Shown: in pieces, positions 34,286 to 41,420 of the stretch | Layout of the letters: each line of letters opens with the position of its first letter | Numbering within the stretch: the stretch's first letter is position 1 | IMG/VR virus record: IMGVR_UViG_3300030333_008334 | Location: 16,462-80,461 of that record | Direction: 5' to 3' (one strand) | DNA length: 64,000 bases | Origin: a virus | Position numbers and translations under genes: made by a program | Notes under the pieces: model-generated | Told to the model about the DNA's origin: nothing | The model's database searches: none | Seen by the model: the letters and a program-made list of their open reading frames with translations, nothing else

Positions 34286-37200
34286 TTAGTGATTTACGTT
34301 TGCAAATCCTTCTTTCTTATCTATAATTATCTGAGTGTCAACAATATCTTTCAAACTATCTAGATGTGAAATAAGTAGTACTGTCTTGAACTGATTTTTA
34401 ATCATATCTAATATTCGAATAAATCCTTCCATATTTTCTTCATCCAAAGCTGTTCCAGGCTCATCTAAGATAAATACGTCTCCCTTTGGCAAAGTAGAAA
34501 TATTCAACAAAGCCAAGCGTATAGCCATTGATGCTATCGTCTTCTCTGCGCCTGAACCCATTTCAATGGGCCTAGGATCATAACCTGGATGTTTAATTAG
34601 GATATCAAGTTTTGTATCTTCATTTAAGAACATAATCTCAAAATCAACAATATTCGTAAGAATTTTTGATACTTCTGAATTGATTAAAGGAAGACGTTTT
34701 TTGATAATGTCAAACGCAATTCCATTTGCATGCATGCAACGCATAAATAAATCATAAGCAGAATATTGTTCCTGCATATCTTTATACTCTTCATGCTCTT
34801 GTTCTATTTTATGAAGCTGCTGTTCACACGAGCCGTTGATTTTATACAGATCTAATATGTCTTTTTGACACATCTCATATGACTCTTTCTTGAGTGCGAT
34901 CATTTCTTCTAGCTCTTTCTTTCTTTCAAGAAGGCTTTCTAGATTTTCAATCGCCTCTTTGTTCTCGTCATATTCTTTCTTTTTACTCTCTAAGTTATTA
35001 ATAACATTATTGCATTTAAGCATTTTTGTTTTGTTTTTCTCAATGTTTAACTCCAAAGCACTAATTTCATTTTGCGTTGCTGACTTCTTTTCGACAACTT
35101 GTTCATATTTTAAAATATAATCATTTGTCTTGTTCGGTTCCATAGAAGTAATGGAAGTCTGCTTTTCTTTCTTTGAAGCAGATAGCTTTTCAACAGTCAC
35201 AAGAGTGCCAGTAATTTTTTCTTTTGCTAAATATGCATCTTTAATAAACTTACAATGTGAATACTCTGATCCACATGGTACTTCATTTAAGAGTTGTATT
35301 TTCTTCTTTTGTCTTTCTAGTTGTCCTTCGTGCTTGTTTATTTCTTTTTCGATCTTATCGAGTTTGTCATAATTTTCCTCAATAAGTCTCTGTTTTTCTT
35401 CGAGCGAAGACACATCAAAAGTTTCCAAGAAGTTCGCAAGCTTGCTAAGCATTGTTTTGCTTTCGTGCAAATCTTTGTTTGATGACTCATTTTGTTTTTT
35501 AAATGTTGCCAACATCTCCCTTTGATCAATAAGTTCTTTCTTTACCTCGTGAATATTGATTATCTCTGTCGGCAAAGAACGAACTTTGGCATCAATGCCA
35601 GAAAATTCACTTAACATGTCTTGCGTGTTTTTCTGAATGTTTTGACATTCTCTTTGTTTAATTAATATCGAAGTGTCATTTCTGGCAAATTCTGTTCTAG
35701 CTTTTTTTATTTCATTTTCAAATTCTCTATCTTCTGACCTTCGTAAAACGCCACGCATATCAGTTGCGTCTTCTTTAGCTTTGCGAAATTTATTTTCAAA
35801 TATTTCCAAATCAAGAAACTTTGCAAGAATCTCTTTTCTCTTAGTAGAGCCTTCGTTGATATAGCTTAGAGATCCCAACTGAGAGGCCATAGATGTCATC
35901 AAGAAATCATCAATAGTGCCAAATATTTTACGAATGTTTTTATCAGTATCTAGCCGACTGAGACCATTCAGTTCTTTCTCCTCGCCTGTTGCGTTGTCCA
36001 AAACTCTAAAATCGACATCTGTCTTGGCTTCTGTAGTTACTTTTCCTTTTAGCTTTTTTTGATATTTCTTACTTGTTCTTTCAATCATGTAAGTTCTAGT
36101 ACCCACATCAATTTCTACATAGCCTCTGCAATCTTCTTTGTTCTGATTGATAATGTTGAGATTTTTACGATTATGCTTTGATGTGGTGTTGTACATTGTA
36201 TACAGCAAACTGTCAATAATACTAGACTTTCCAGAAAAGTTTTTACCTAAGATGCCAACAATACCGTTCATGTTGGCAAAATTTATACTATTATTCTCCG
36301 CATAGTTAAATAAATTATCCCACTCTAAATGTTTAATTCTCCAATTGACATTGCGACTTACTTCTTCTTGCTCTTCAGCGATCGCTTTATACTTTCTATT
36401 AAGCTCATAAACTTTTTCTAGAGACGCACTGGATGCTTGAAAGTCTTTCAAGTACTCTTCAATTAATTCTTCTTGTATTCCAAGATCTCTTAAATCTTCC
36501 TGAACCAATCCATTTGTTAAATCCTCAACGTTTCCGCGCTCACCAGCAGATCTGTTGACATAAGTAATCGCCTCTGGTTTAAATCTTACCTTGCTAGCTT
36601 CCACAGCTTTTCGCACAACGCCTAAAGGAAGATTGTTTTCAGAAACCAATCGTAACCTTGCGCCTTTTTGCACAGCCGCGTTTTTTGGAATTCTGCCGGC
36701 AGGTGTAAGAACAATTGTCACAAACGGCTTGGGATTTTTAATTGCATAATGCTTGACAGTAAAGTTATCCTTGTCTTTGATATCCCAAAGCAAATAACCT
36801 TTATCGTTTGTTTCTCCATGATTCTGTTGAATTGTCGAACCAGGATATCGAACCTTTCCTAATTTATCTAGCGCTTGGTTGGTTTTGTGAATATCACCAA
36901 GAAAGCCATAGTCAAAATCATTAAAGATGCTAAGATCATTTTCCCCCCTCTCCATTGTCCAGCCGGCGTCAGTTTGGCAATTTGAAATAGATCCATGGTA
37001 GAGTGCGATACTTACACAATCTTTGTTGGAGGGCGGCTGCCAATTGTCCTCATCAAATACAGACAGCACATTCAAGGAGAAATTGTCCCTTAAAGGCACT
37101 TCGCCCGAATCACGTAGTAGGTATAGGTTTTCGTGCCCAAGTGCGTTTACGATAGGTGTAAGCGCATCTTGGCGGCTTGAATTACGCAAGTTGCCATCGT

Positions 37201-37438
37201 GGTTGCCCAAGATGACATAAGTTGGCGCAATATCTGCCAAATTACGAAAGAAATCAGAACACATTTGCACAAACTCAGGACTAATTTGAGTCTTGGTATG
37301 TGCAATGTCTCCGCAATGAATTATATAGTCTGGCTTTTGCTTAGCCAATTTTTTATAGAGCCGCTCAAACACTACTCGATACTCTTTATGATATTTGAGA
37401 TTTCGAATATGCGTATCGGCTAAATGTGCAAATCGCAT
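34286..37438 (-). CDS. Fused SbcD-SbcC (gp47-gp46) recombination nuclease-ATPase
   Basis: A single 1050-residue protein joins two partners that are separate in T4 and bacteria. The N-terminal 340 residues are an SbcD/Mre11 phosphoesterase: D8 and H10 in LADTH, D44 in HCGD, GNHD at 78-81, YHGS and GDIHK near 181-185. From about residue 365 comes an SbcC/Rad50 ATPase: Walker A GKNFSGKSS (398-406) with a Q-loop-like MASQLGSLSYI. Two long coiled coils flank a cysteine pair VPCGSEYSHCKF, a possible zinc-hook apex. The ATPase ends with MGSGAEKTIASMAIRLALL (signature) and FILDEPGTALDEENMEGFI (Walker B). It makes DNA ends for recombination-dependent replication. A strong promoter lies just upstream. 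Confidence 0.88.
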   Translation of the reverse strand: MRFAHLADTHIRNLKYHKEYRVVFERLYKKLAKQKPDYIIHCGDIAHTKTQISPEFVQMCSDFFRNLADIAPTYVILGNHDGNLRNSSRQDALTPIVNALGHENLYLLRDSGEVPLRDNFSLNVLSVFDEDNWQPPSNKDCVSIALYHGSISNCQTDAGWTMERGENDLSIFNDFDYGFLGDIHKTNQALDKLGKVRYPGSTIQQNHGETNDKGYLLWDIKDKDNFTVKHYAIKNPKPFVTIVLTPAGRIPKNAAVQKGARLRLVSENNLPLGVVRKAVEASKVRFKPEAITYVNRSAGERGNVEDLTNGLVQEDLRDLGIQEELIEEYLKDFQASSASLEKVYELNRKYKAIAEEQEEVSRNVNWRIKHLEWDNLFNYAENNSINFANMNGIVGILGKNFSGKSSIIDSLLYTMYNTTSKHNRKNLNIINQNKEDCRGYVEIDVGTRTYMIERTSKKYQKKLKGKVTTEAKTDVDFRVLDNATGEEKELNGLSRLDTDKNIRKIFGTIDDFLMTSMASQLGSLSYINEGSTKRKEILAKFLDLEIFENKFRKAKEDATDMRGVLRRSEDREFENEIKKARTEFARNDTSILIKQRECQNIQKNTQDMLSEFSGIDAKVRSLPTEIINIHEVKKELIDQREMLATFKKQNESSNKDLHESKTMLSKLANFLETFDVSSLEEKQRLIEENYDKLDKIEKEINKHEGQLERQKKKIQLLNEVPCGSEYSHCKFIKDAYLAKEKITGTLVTVEKLSASKKEKQTSITSMEPNKTNDYILKYEQVVEKKSATQNEISALELNIEKNKTKMLKCNNVINNLESKKKEYDENKEAIENLESLLERKKELEEMIALKKESYEMCQKDILDLYKINGSCEQQLHKIEQEHEEYKDMQEQYSAYDLFMRCMHANGIAFDIIKKRLPLINSEVSKILTNIVDFEIMFLNEDTKLDILIKHPGYDPRPIEMGSGAEKTIASMAIRLALLNISTLPKGDVFILDEPGTALDEENMEGFIRILDMIKNQFKTVLLISHLDSLKDIVDTQIIIDKKEGFANVNH

Positions 37439-37460
37439 TTAGATCCTATTGTGTAGTATT

Positions 37461-37488
37461 ATTATAACTTCCGCAACTTAAAAGTCAA
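37461..37488 (-). promoter_or_regulatory. Consensus sigma-70-type promoter upstream of SbcD-SbcC gene
   Basis: On the minus strand TTGACT (37488-37483) and TATAAT (37466-37461) are separated by 16 bases. The predicted start lies about 7 bases past the -10 box and leaves a leader of about 15 bases with AGGA before the ATG at 37438. It differs from the ATAAYACTATTTAT element of the structural genes and suggests early transcription by host polymerase. Confidence 0.6.
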
Positions 37489-37490
37489 GT

Positions 37491-38006
37491 TTAAAATTTC
37501 TTTTGACGCGCTTTTTTAGTTGCTGGGCCATCTTTCTCTTCGTAGTAAACTCTTGTTTTCATTAGTCTATCAACCCAATCGGTTGTGACTCCCCAATTAG
37601 CGTCTTGAGTTTTTCCCATGTGGTGATCATAGTGCCATCTTAAAAAGATCTTTCCCCATATCGGCTGTAAATGTGCATATTTGTGAATTCTGTAATACCT
37701 GATTGCGCAAAAAATCAAAGTAAGGAAAAACAAAGGAGCATAGTAAGCTAGCGGAAAATGAGCAGCCACTAATAAAAATAAGCCAAGCTTTTCTCTAAGA
37801 GGCGGGCCTTGCATTCCATCTAAATAATCGTCATCTCTATTCTTATTTTTTCGGCAGCTTTTGTGGTGGGCATGCCAATGAAAAGACCAAAAGCTTCCTT
37901 TCTTCTTGCCCAAACCATGCAAAATATATTTATGAATAGCCCACTCTGATATCTGAGAATATATAATCGCTAGAGGTATAGACAATATATGAAGCAGGTA
38001 GATCAT
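37491..38006 (-). CDS. Membrane di-iron fatty acid hydroxylase/sterol desaturase family enzyme
   Basis: A 171-residue membrane protein with the histidine clusters of the fatty acid hydroxylase superfamily. H25 and H30 are in AIHKYILHG, H43, H45, H47 and H48 in SFHWHAHHKS, H108 and H112 in IHKYAH, and H125, H128 and H129 in RWHYDHHMG. The closing NWGVTTDWVDRLMKT is also typical. Hydrophobic helices occupy residues 1-20 and about 75-105. The family uses a di-iron centre to oxygenate lipids or carotenoids. The length is near the short members of the family and all ligands are present. It overlaps the previous gene by 4 bases. The substrate cannot be told. It may alter host membrane lipids or pigments during infection. 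Confidence 0.82.
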   Translation of the reverse strand: MIYLLHILSIPLAIIYSQISEWAIHKYILHGLGKKKGSFWSFHWHAHHKSCRKNKNRDDDYLDGMQGPPLREKLGLFLLVAAHFPLAYYAPLFFLTLIFCAIRYYRIHKYAHLQPIWGKIFLRWHYDHHMGKTQDANWGVTTDWVDRLMKTRVYYEEKDGPATKKARQKKF

Positions 38007-38575
38007 TTTAACTCTTCTGGCACCTCTATAGGATCTATGTCGCTAAGTCGATAGCCAACTGACATGCTGCCCCAACGTGCAGCTGCAACTTCTTGTACAA
38101 ACTGGGCTAATCTCATGACTTTATCATAAACTTCTGGTGCATATATTTCTGCACTTTCTGGCATTCTATTCAAAATATATTTGGCCAAGCTCATAACATC
38201 TTCCCACAAACCCTCTGCGTATCGATACTCGACTTCTGTTAATTCTAGTTTAGGATGTTCTTCAATTTTACTAGCCAAGCTTCTAATCATAGCAAAGAAA
38301 CCTCTATCTTGCTGATATCTTTTTGAAGAATTATGCAAGGTGCTCAACTCTTCAAAGATGATGTTCAAAGCTTTGTTGACCGCTGGCCAATGAGGAATAT
38401 TGTCACCTTCTGTAGAAGTTTTTGAAGAAGCTATTCCTTTGCCAAAGCGAAGATCTTGAGGTTGCGATAACGCTGTGCTATAATCAACAGCCTTTGATAG
38501 ATAGCCATCAGCTTCTAAAATTGATTGAGCCTCTTCGTGTATGATCTGTCTTAGTTGTAATTCTGTAATTTTCAT
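38003..38575 (-). CDS. Protein with capsid-targeting-like leader, function unknown
   Basis: A 190-residue protein. The first 17 residues, MKITELQLRQIIHEEAQ, form an amphipathic helix ending in I-H-E before E. That is a hydrophobic-x-Glu site of the kind cut by T4-type prohead proteases, like the leaders of T4 internal head proteins. After a flexible segment the rest is helical (HWPAVNKALNIIFEELSTLH, FAMIRSLASKIEEHPKLELT, YILNRMPESAEIYAPEVYDK), with an acidic end (DPIEVPEELK). It overlaps the hydroxylase gene by 4 bases. I infer a head-packaged protein, possibly delivered with the DNA. What the body does is unknown. No ribosome site is clear, and a hairpin lies 15 bases upstream. Confidence 0.5.
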   Translation of the reverse strand: MKITELQLRQIIHEEAQSILEADGYLSKAVDYSTALSQPQDLRFGKGIASSKTSTEGDNIPHWPAVNKALNIIFEELSTLHNSSKRYQQDRGFFAMIRSLASKIEEHPKLELTEVEYRYAEGLWEDVMSLAKYILNRMPESAEIYAPEVYDKVMRLAQFVQEVAAARWGSMSVGYRLSDIDPIEVPEELK

Positions 38576-38589
38576 GTATAGACGGAATG

Positions 38590-38613
38590 AAAAACGCCGA
38601 CCTCGATCGACGC
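38590..38613 (-). terminator. Hairpin with U run between primase and leader-bearing gene
   Basis: Minus-strand RNA folds as GCGUCGA, loop UCGAGG, UCGGCGU, 7 bp with two G:U pairs, followed by UUUU. As at 26630-26650 it lies only about 15 bases before the next ATG, leaving no room for a promoter between. Partial termination or RNA processing is possible. Confidence 0.5.
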
Positions 38614-38654
38614 AAAAAAATCATCACCCCCTTTGTTTTTTATTAGGCAAGAGA

Positions 38655-39593
38655 CTAAATTTTCATAATCTCTTTCAATAAATAGTTGTCTTTGTTCATA
38701 AATTCTGCTTTCTTTTTTCTTTTCGTATATTCATCTTTAGACATCTCACCAACGTCTTCGAAAGGATATATATCGACTTTGTAGACTTCTATTCCGTAAT
38801 CTAATAATTTGTTGATCAAACGCATCGCTTTTTTTTCTGCGTCAGGATCAAGAGCGATATAGACAGGGGTATCGTTGTTGACAATCTCCTGAAATAATTT
38901 AGAGTCCTCTCGAAGGGTTGAGCCTAAGAGAGGGACTGCATTTGGGCCTGCAACAATTGCATCAAAAGTACCTTCTACAATTGACAGATCCTCATCAAAA
39001 TTTAAAAATAGATGATTGAAAATAATATCTCTACTTATAGGAGGGTTAGAATACTTTCTCCAATCATCTGTGTATGTTCTGGCTGTGAAAAAATTACAAT
39101 ATCCAGCCAAGTTAAAAGAGGGAATTATAATTCTTCCTGCATAAACCCCTGTCTTGCAGTAGCCTATCTTCCATCTTATTATATCTTGTTTTGTTATCCC
39201 TCTAGACTTTAGGTAATTTCTAGCATAAAGAGAATCGTATGTTAAATTATTATTTGCCAAAGACGCATATTCATTTGGCAAATCAATTCTTTGCTCTTGT
39301 TTGACAAGCTCTCTGAAAAATAAAGCTTCTTCAAATGAAGCTATGTCGACATGCTCAGTTAATTTATCCCAAGAGGATCTTTGCTTAAAGTCGCCTTTGT
39401 TTCTGACGAGTCGCCTTAATGACCTGCCGGTATAATCGCACACCCAGCATTTGAATACATCCTTCTCAATATTAACAGAAAGCTTTTTTTTATGATGTTC
39501 ACATTTTGGACAAAAAAACAAATATTCTTGTTTTACCTTATAACAAGAACCTAAAATTTCTTTTAGTATTGAGAGTTTTTTTGCTTCAGACAT
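38655..39593 (-). CDS. DnaG-type DNA primase
   Basis: A 312-residue primase. The N-terminal zinc ribbon has C28 and C31 (FFCPKCEHH) and C49 and C52 (FKCWVCDYTG). The TOPRIM catalytic core has SIVEGTFDAIVAG with E207 and VYIALDPDAEKKA with D249 and D251. Between them lies WKIGYCKTGVYAGRIIIPS, followed by NLAGYCNFFTARTY, which matches the primase RNA-polymerase domain start. It makes RNA primers for lagging-strand synthesis and would work with a helicase that is not in this window. The length is close to T4 gp61 (342). The start at ATG 39593 overlaps the RuvC-like gene by 31 bases, so the two are translated together. Confidence 0.85.
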   Translation of the reverse strand: MSEAKKLSILKEILGSCYKVKQEYLFFCPKCEHHKKKLSVNIEKDVFKCWVCDYTGRSLRRLVRNKGDFKQRSSWDKLTEHVDIASFEEALFFRELVKQEQRIDLPNEYASLANNNLTYDSLYARNYLKSRGITKQDIIRWKIGYCKTGVYAGRIIIPSFNLAGYCNFFTARTYTDDWRKYSNPPISRDIIFNHLFLNFDEDLSIVEGTFDAIVAGPNAVPLLGSTLREDSKLFQEIVNNDTPVYIALDPDAEKKAMRLINKLLDYGIEVYKVDIYPFEDVGEMSKDEYTKRKKKAEFMNKDNYLLKEIMKI

Positions 39594-40102
39594 TCACACC
39601 CTGCTTTTGCAATAACCCAACTGTCAGCTTTATCATAACATCCGGGTTTTGGATTACCTTGCTTAGTATAATCAATAAGAACGCCTGGCACATTGTCAAT
39701 AATATATTTTATAACTACTTGTTTTGCTTTGGTTCCTTTAGGCACAACAATTCCACATTTCTTTCTTGCAGAAGTTGCTGCGATATATTCTGGTTCTAAT
39801 TCAAATATTGAATAACATAGCCACGAAACAATACCATTAAAGCGCGAAAGTGTAGAAAGTGTCTTCGCTGATGAGAAACCACTTCGAAAACTCTGCAGTG
39901 ATTGTTCTATAAAAACTGCTTCCAGATGAAACATATCGTCTAATTCTAGTATCTTATCTTTGACGAATTTTGCTTTATCAAAAATAGAAGGAAACTTATT
40001 TTTATTTCTTAAATCCCATGCTTCGTTGTAAATGATATTTTCATGCTTATCTAAAACAGTTGCGCCAGTTATGCTGGTGCTAATATCTAAACCTAAAATC
40101 AT
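39563..40102 (-). CDS. RuvC-like Holliday junction resolvase
   Basis: A 179-residue protein with the RNase H-like resolvase fold. MILGLDISTSITG has Asp6 in the first strand. AVFIEQSLQSFRSG holds Glu66. GCYDKADSWVIAKAG holds Asp157 and Asp160. These four acidic residues correspond to the metal-binding set of RuvC. The middle segment includes PEYIAATSARKKCGI and KGTKAKQVVIKYI, as in RuvC. It should cut branched DNA before packaging, the role that T4 gives to endonuclease VII. The start codon overlaps the stop of the 33-residue gene (ATGA), and its end overlaps the primase gene. All catalytic residues are present, so it is probably active. Confidence 0.82.
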   Translation of the reverse strand: MILGLDISTSITGATVLDKHENIIYNEAWDLRNKNKFPSIFDKAKFVKDKILELDDMFHLEAVFIEQSLQSFRSGFSSAKTLSTLSRFNGIVSWLCYSIFELEPEYIAATSARKKCGIVVPKGTKAKQVVIKYIIDNVPGVLIDYTKQGNPKPGCYDKADSWVIAKAGCECLKQKNSQY

Positions 40103-40200
40103 AGAGAAATCAAATAAATTCCAACAACCAACAAGACCGGAATGCCTATCGTTATCCCAGCATGTGCCATAAAAAGCAATATTTCTTCTTTGCTCTTCAT
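40099..40200 (-). CDS. 33-residue single-pass membrane peptide
   Basis: A 33-codon gene too short for ordinary gene callers. It reads MKSKEEILLFMAHAGITIGI followed by a hydrophobic stretch PVLLVVGIYLISL, which would span the membrane once. The start at 40200 follows GGAGG with a 6-base spacing, a strong ribosome site. The stop overlaps the ATG of the RuvC-like gene by 4 bases, so it would be coupled to it. I see no named family. Strong ribosome site, coupling and a clean membrane helix make it a likely real gene. Confidence 0.6.
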   Translation of the reverse strand: MKSKEEILLFMAHAGITIGIPVLLVVGIYLISL

Positions 40201-40223
40201 CTTTAACCTCCAGAAAAACTATA

Positions 40224-41405
40224 TCATATATCTAGCTTAAGTTTAAAGGTAAATTCATCAGCTTCGCGCTTTCTAACAGGCGTTGCAAGCTTTGCGATCG
40301 CGATTAAATTCTTATTATCATCGTATATGCCAATTCTAGAAATGTAGGTTTGCTTTTCAAAACTAGCCGAATGGTTGTCATAATTATTCTTTACTGTATT
40401 TTTAATCTGCAAGTCTTTGTTTTCGATGTAAGTGTCAGTTGGATCTTCGCCCCATGAATAAGCCAGCGTTGCTGAGCCGCTATAGCTGTTTTGTATTTGC
40501 TGATTGTGTTTAATAAAAGTAGGATTGTTTGAATGATTCAGTTCTCCTTTTCTAGCATGTGTCAGCATTGTGATTGTCGGAGTATAAGTTGTTCCTTCAA
40601 ACATCATATCAAAACTAGAAGAAATAAGATGATTGTTTTGTGAGCCAGTTGAAAAATAATGCAACCAACTAGCGGCCATGGCCGAGCTGTCGCCTTCATA
40701 AAAATCAGTGGATCCGTTTCCTATATCTCCGCTAGATGTTAGAATCATGAAACCCTCATCGTACAAAGCAATACCGGCTACTTTTCCTAATTGTGCAGAA
40801 TTATAAGTTTCTACTAGTTCTCCATTCTTTCTAGAATCTTCAAGTCTCGCTACCAAAGTACCGGTAATATAATAGTTTAATTGTATACTTCCTTTGCGTA
40901 TGCTAGATCCATAAAATATAGAAGGTATGCTTATTAGATTCAACTCAGCGCTAGAGAAATTACGTTTTAACAGCGATGAAGAAAATGCACAGTGAGGGCT
41001 GTATCTTCTGTGAAAATCGATTGTAGACTTAAGAGCTTTGACTCTACGACGAGGTGAGTCGGCAGTTTCATACTTCCTGTGTATAGAAGCGCTAAGTGGA
41101 TATGATCCAGACAGCACATCGCCATAATTAAAATCTGTATTAACGCTAGTAGCTGATACTGTTTTAAAGCTAGTGAGACTTCCCTCTTTTGTGATGAAAG
41201 GATACACCAAGCCATGTGCATTGGCATCACGATTTACGTTCATCTCATAAAGATTTATGTGCCCATTTGGCGTATTAGAATTCTGCTTGTTTTGATGAAT
41301 GTCGTTATAGTATACGTTATGATTAAAAAGGGTAAACTTTACTTTAGGATAAGCCTTAAGCTGGTTGTAGAAAATATCATTTTTTCCAAATTTGTAATAC
41401 GGCAT
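40224..41405 (-). CDS. Virion structural protein, paralogue of next gene
   Basis: A 393-residue protein beginning MPYYKFGKNDIFYNQLKAYP. It is rich in beta-type sequence with SGS turns (NLLSGSYPLSASIHRKYETA style). Its last 70 residues, including QTYISRIGIYDDNKNLIAIA, then KLATPVRKREADEFTFKLKL, closely parallel the end of the 370-residue neighbour. I take these as copies of one C-terminal domain. The N-terminal parts differ, as in parts that attach to different partners. The pair sits at the end of the large structural row (baseplate or fibre side). The exact place in the virion is unknown. Only 23 bases separate it from the 33-residue gene downstream, whose ribosome site lies in that gap. Confidence 0.6.
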   Translation of the reverse strand: MPYYKFGKNDIFYNQLKAYPKVKFTLFNHNVYYNDIHQNKQNSNTPNGHINLYEMNVNRDANAHGLVYPFITKEGSLTSFKTVSATSVNTDFNYGDVLSGSYPLSASIHRKYETADSPRRRVKALKSTIDFHRRYSPHCAFSSSLLKRNFSSAELNLISIPSIFYGSSIRKGSIQLNYYITGTLVARLEDSRKNGELVETYNSAQLGKVAGIALYDEGFMILTSSGDIGNGSTDFYEGDSSAMAASWLHYFSTGSQNNHLISSSFDMMFEGTTYTPTITMLTHARKGELNHSNNPTFIKHNQQIQNSYSGSATLAYSWGEDPTDTYIENKDLQIKNTVKNNYDNHSASFEKQTYISRIGIYDDNKNLIAIAKLATPVRKREADEFTFKLKLDI

Positions 41406-41420
41406 GACATTATCTTTTTC

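Noticed and set aside
38530-38640. G-rich GGGGGTGATG near 38630 with a 37-codon frame
   Set aside because: The distance from the G run to the ATG is too short for a ribosome site, and the frame runs through the hairpin and the next gene.
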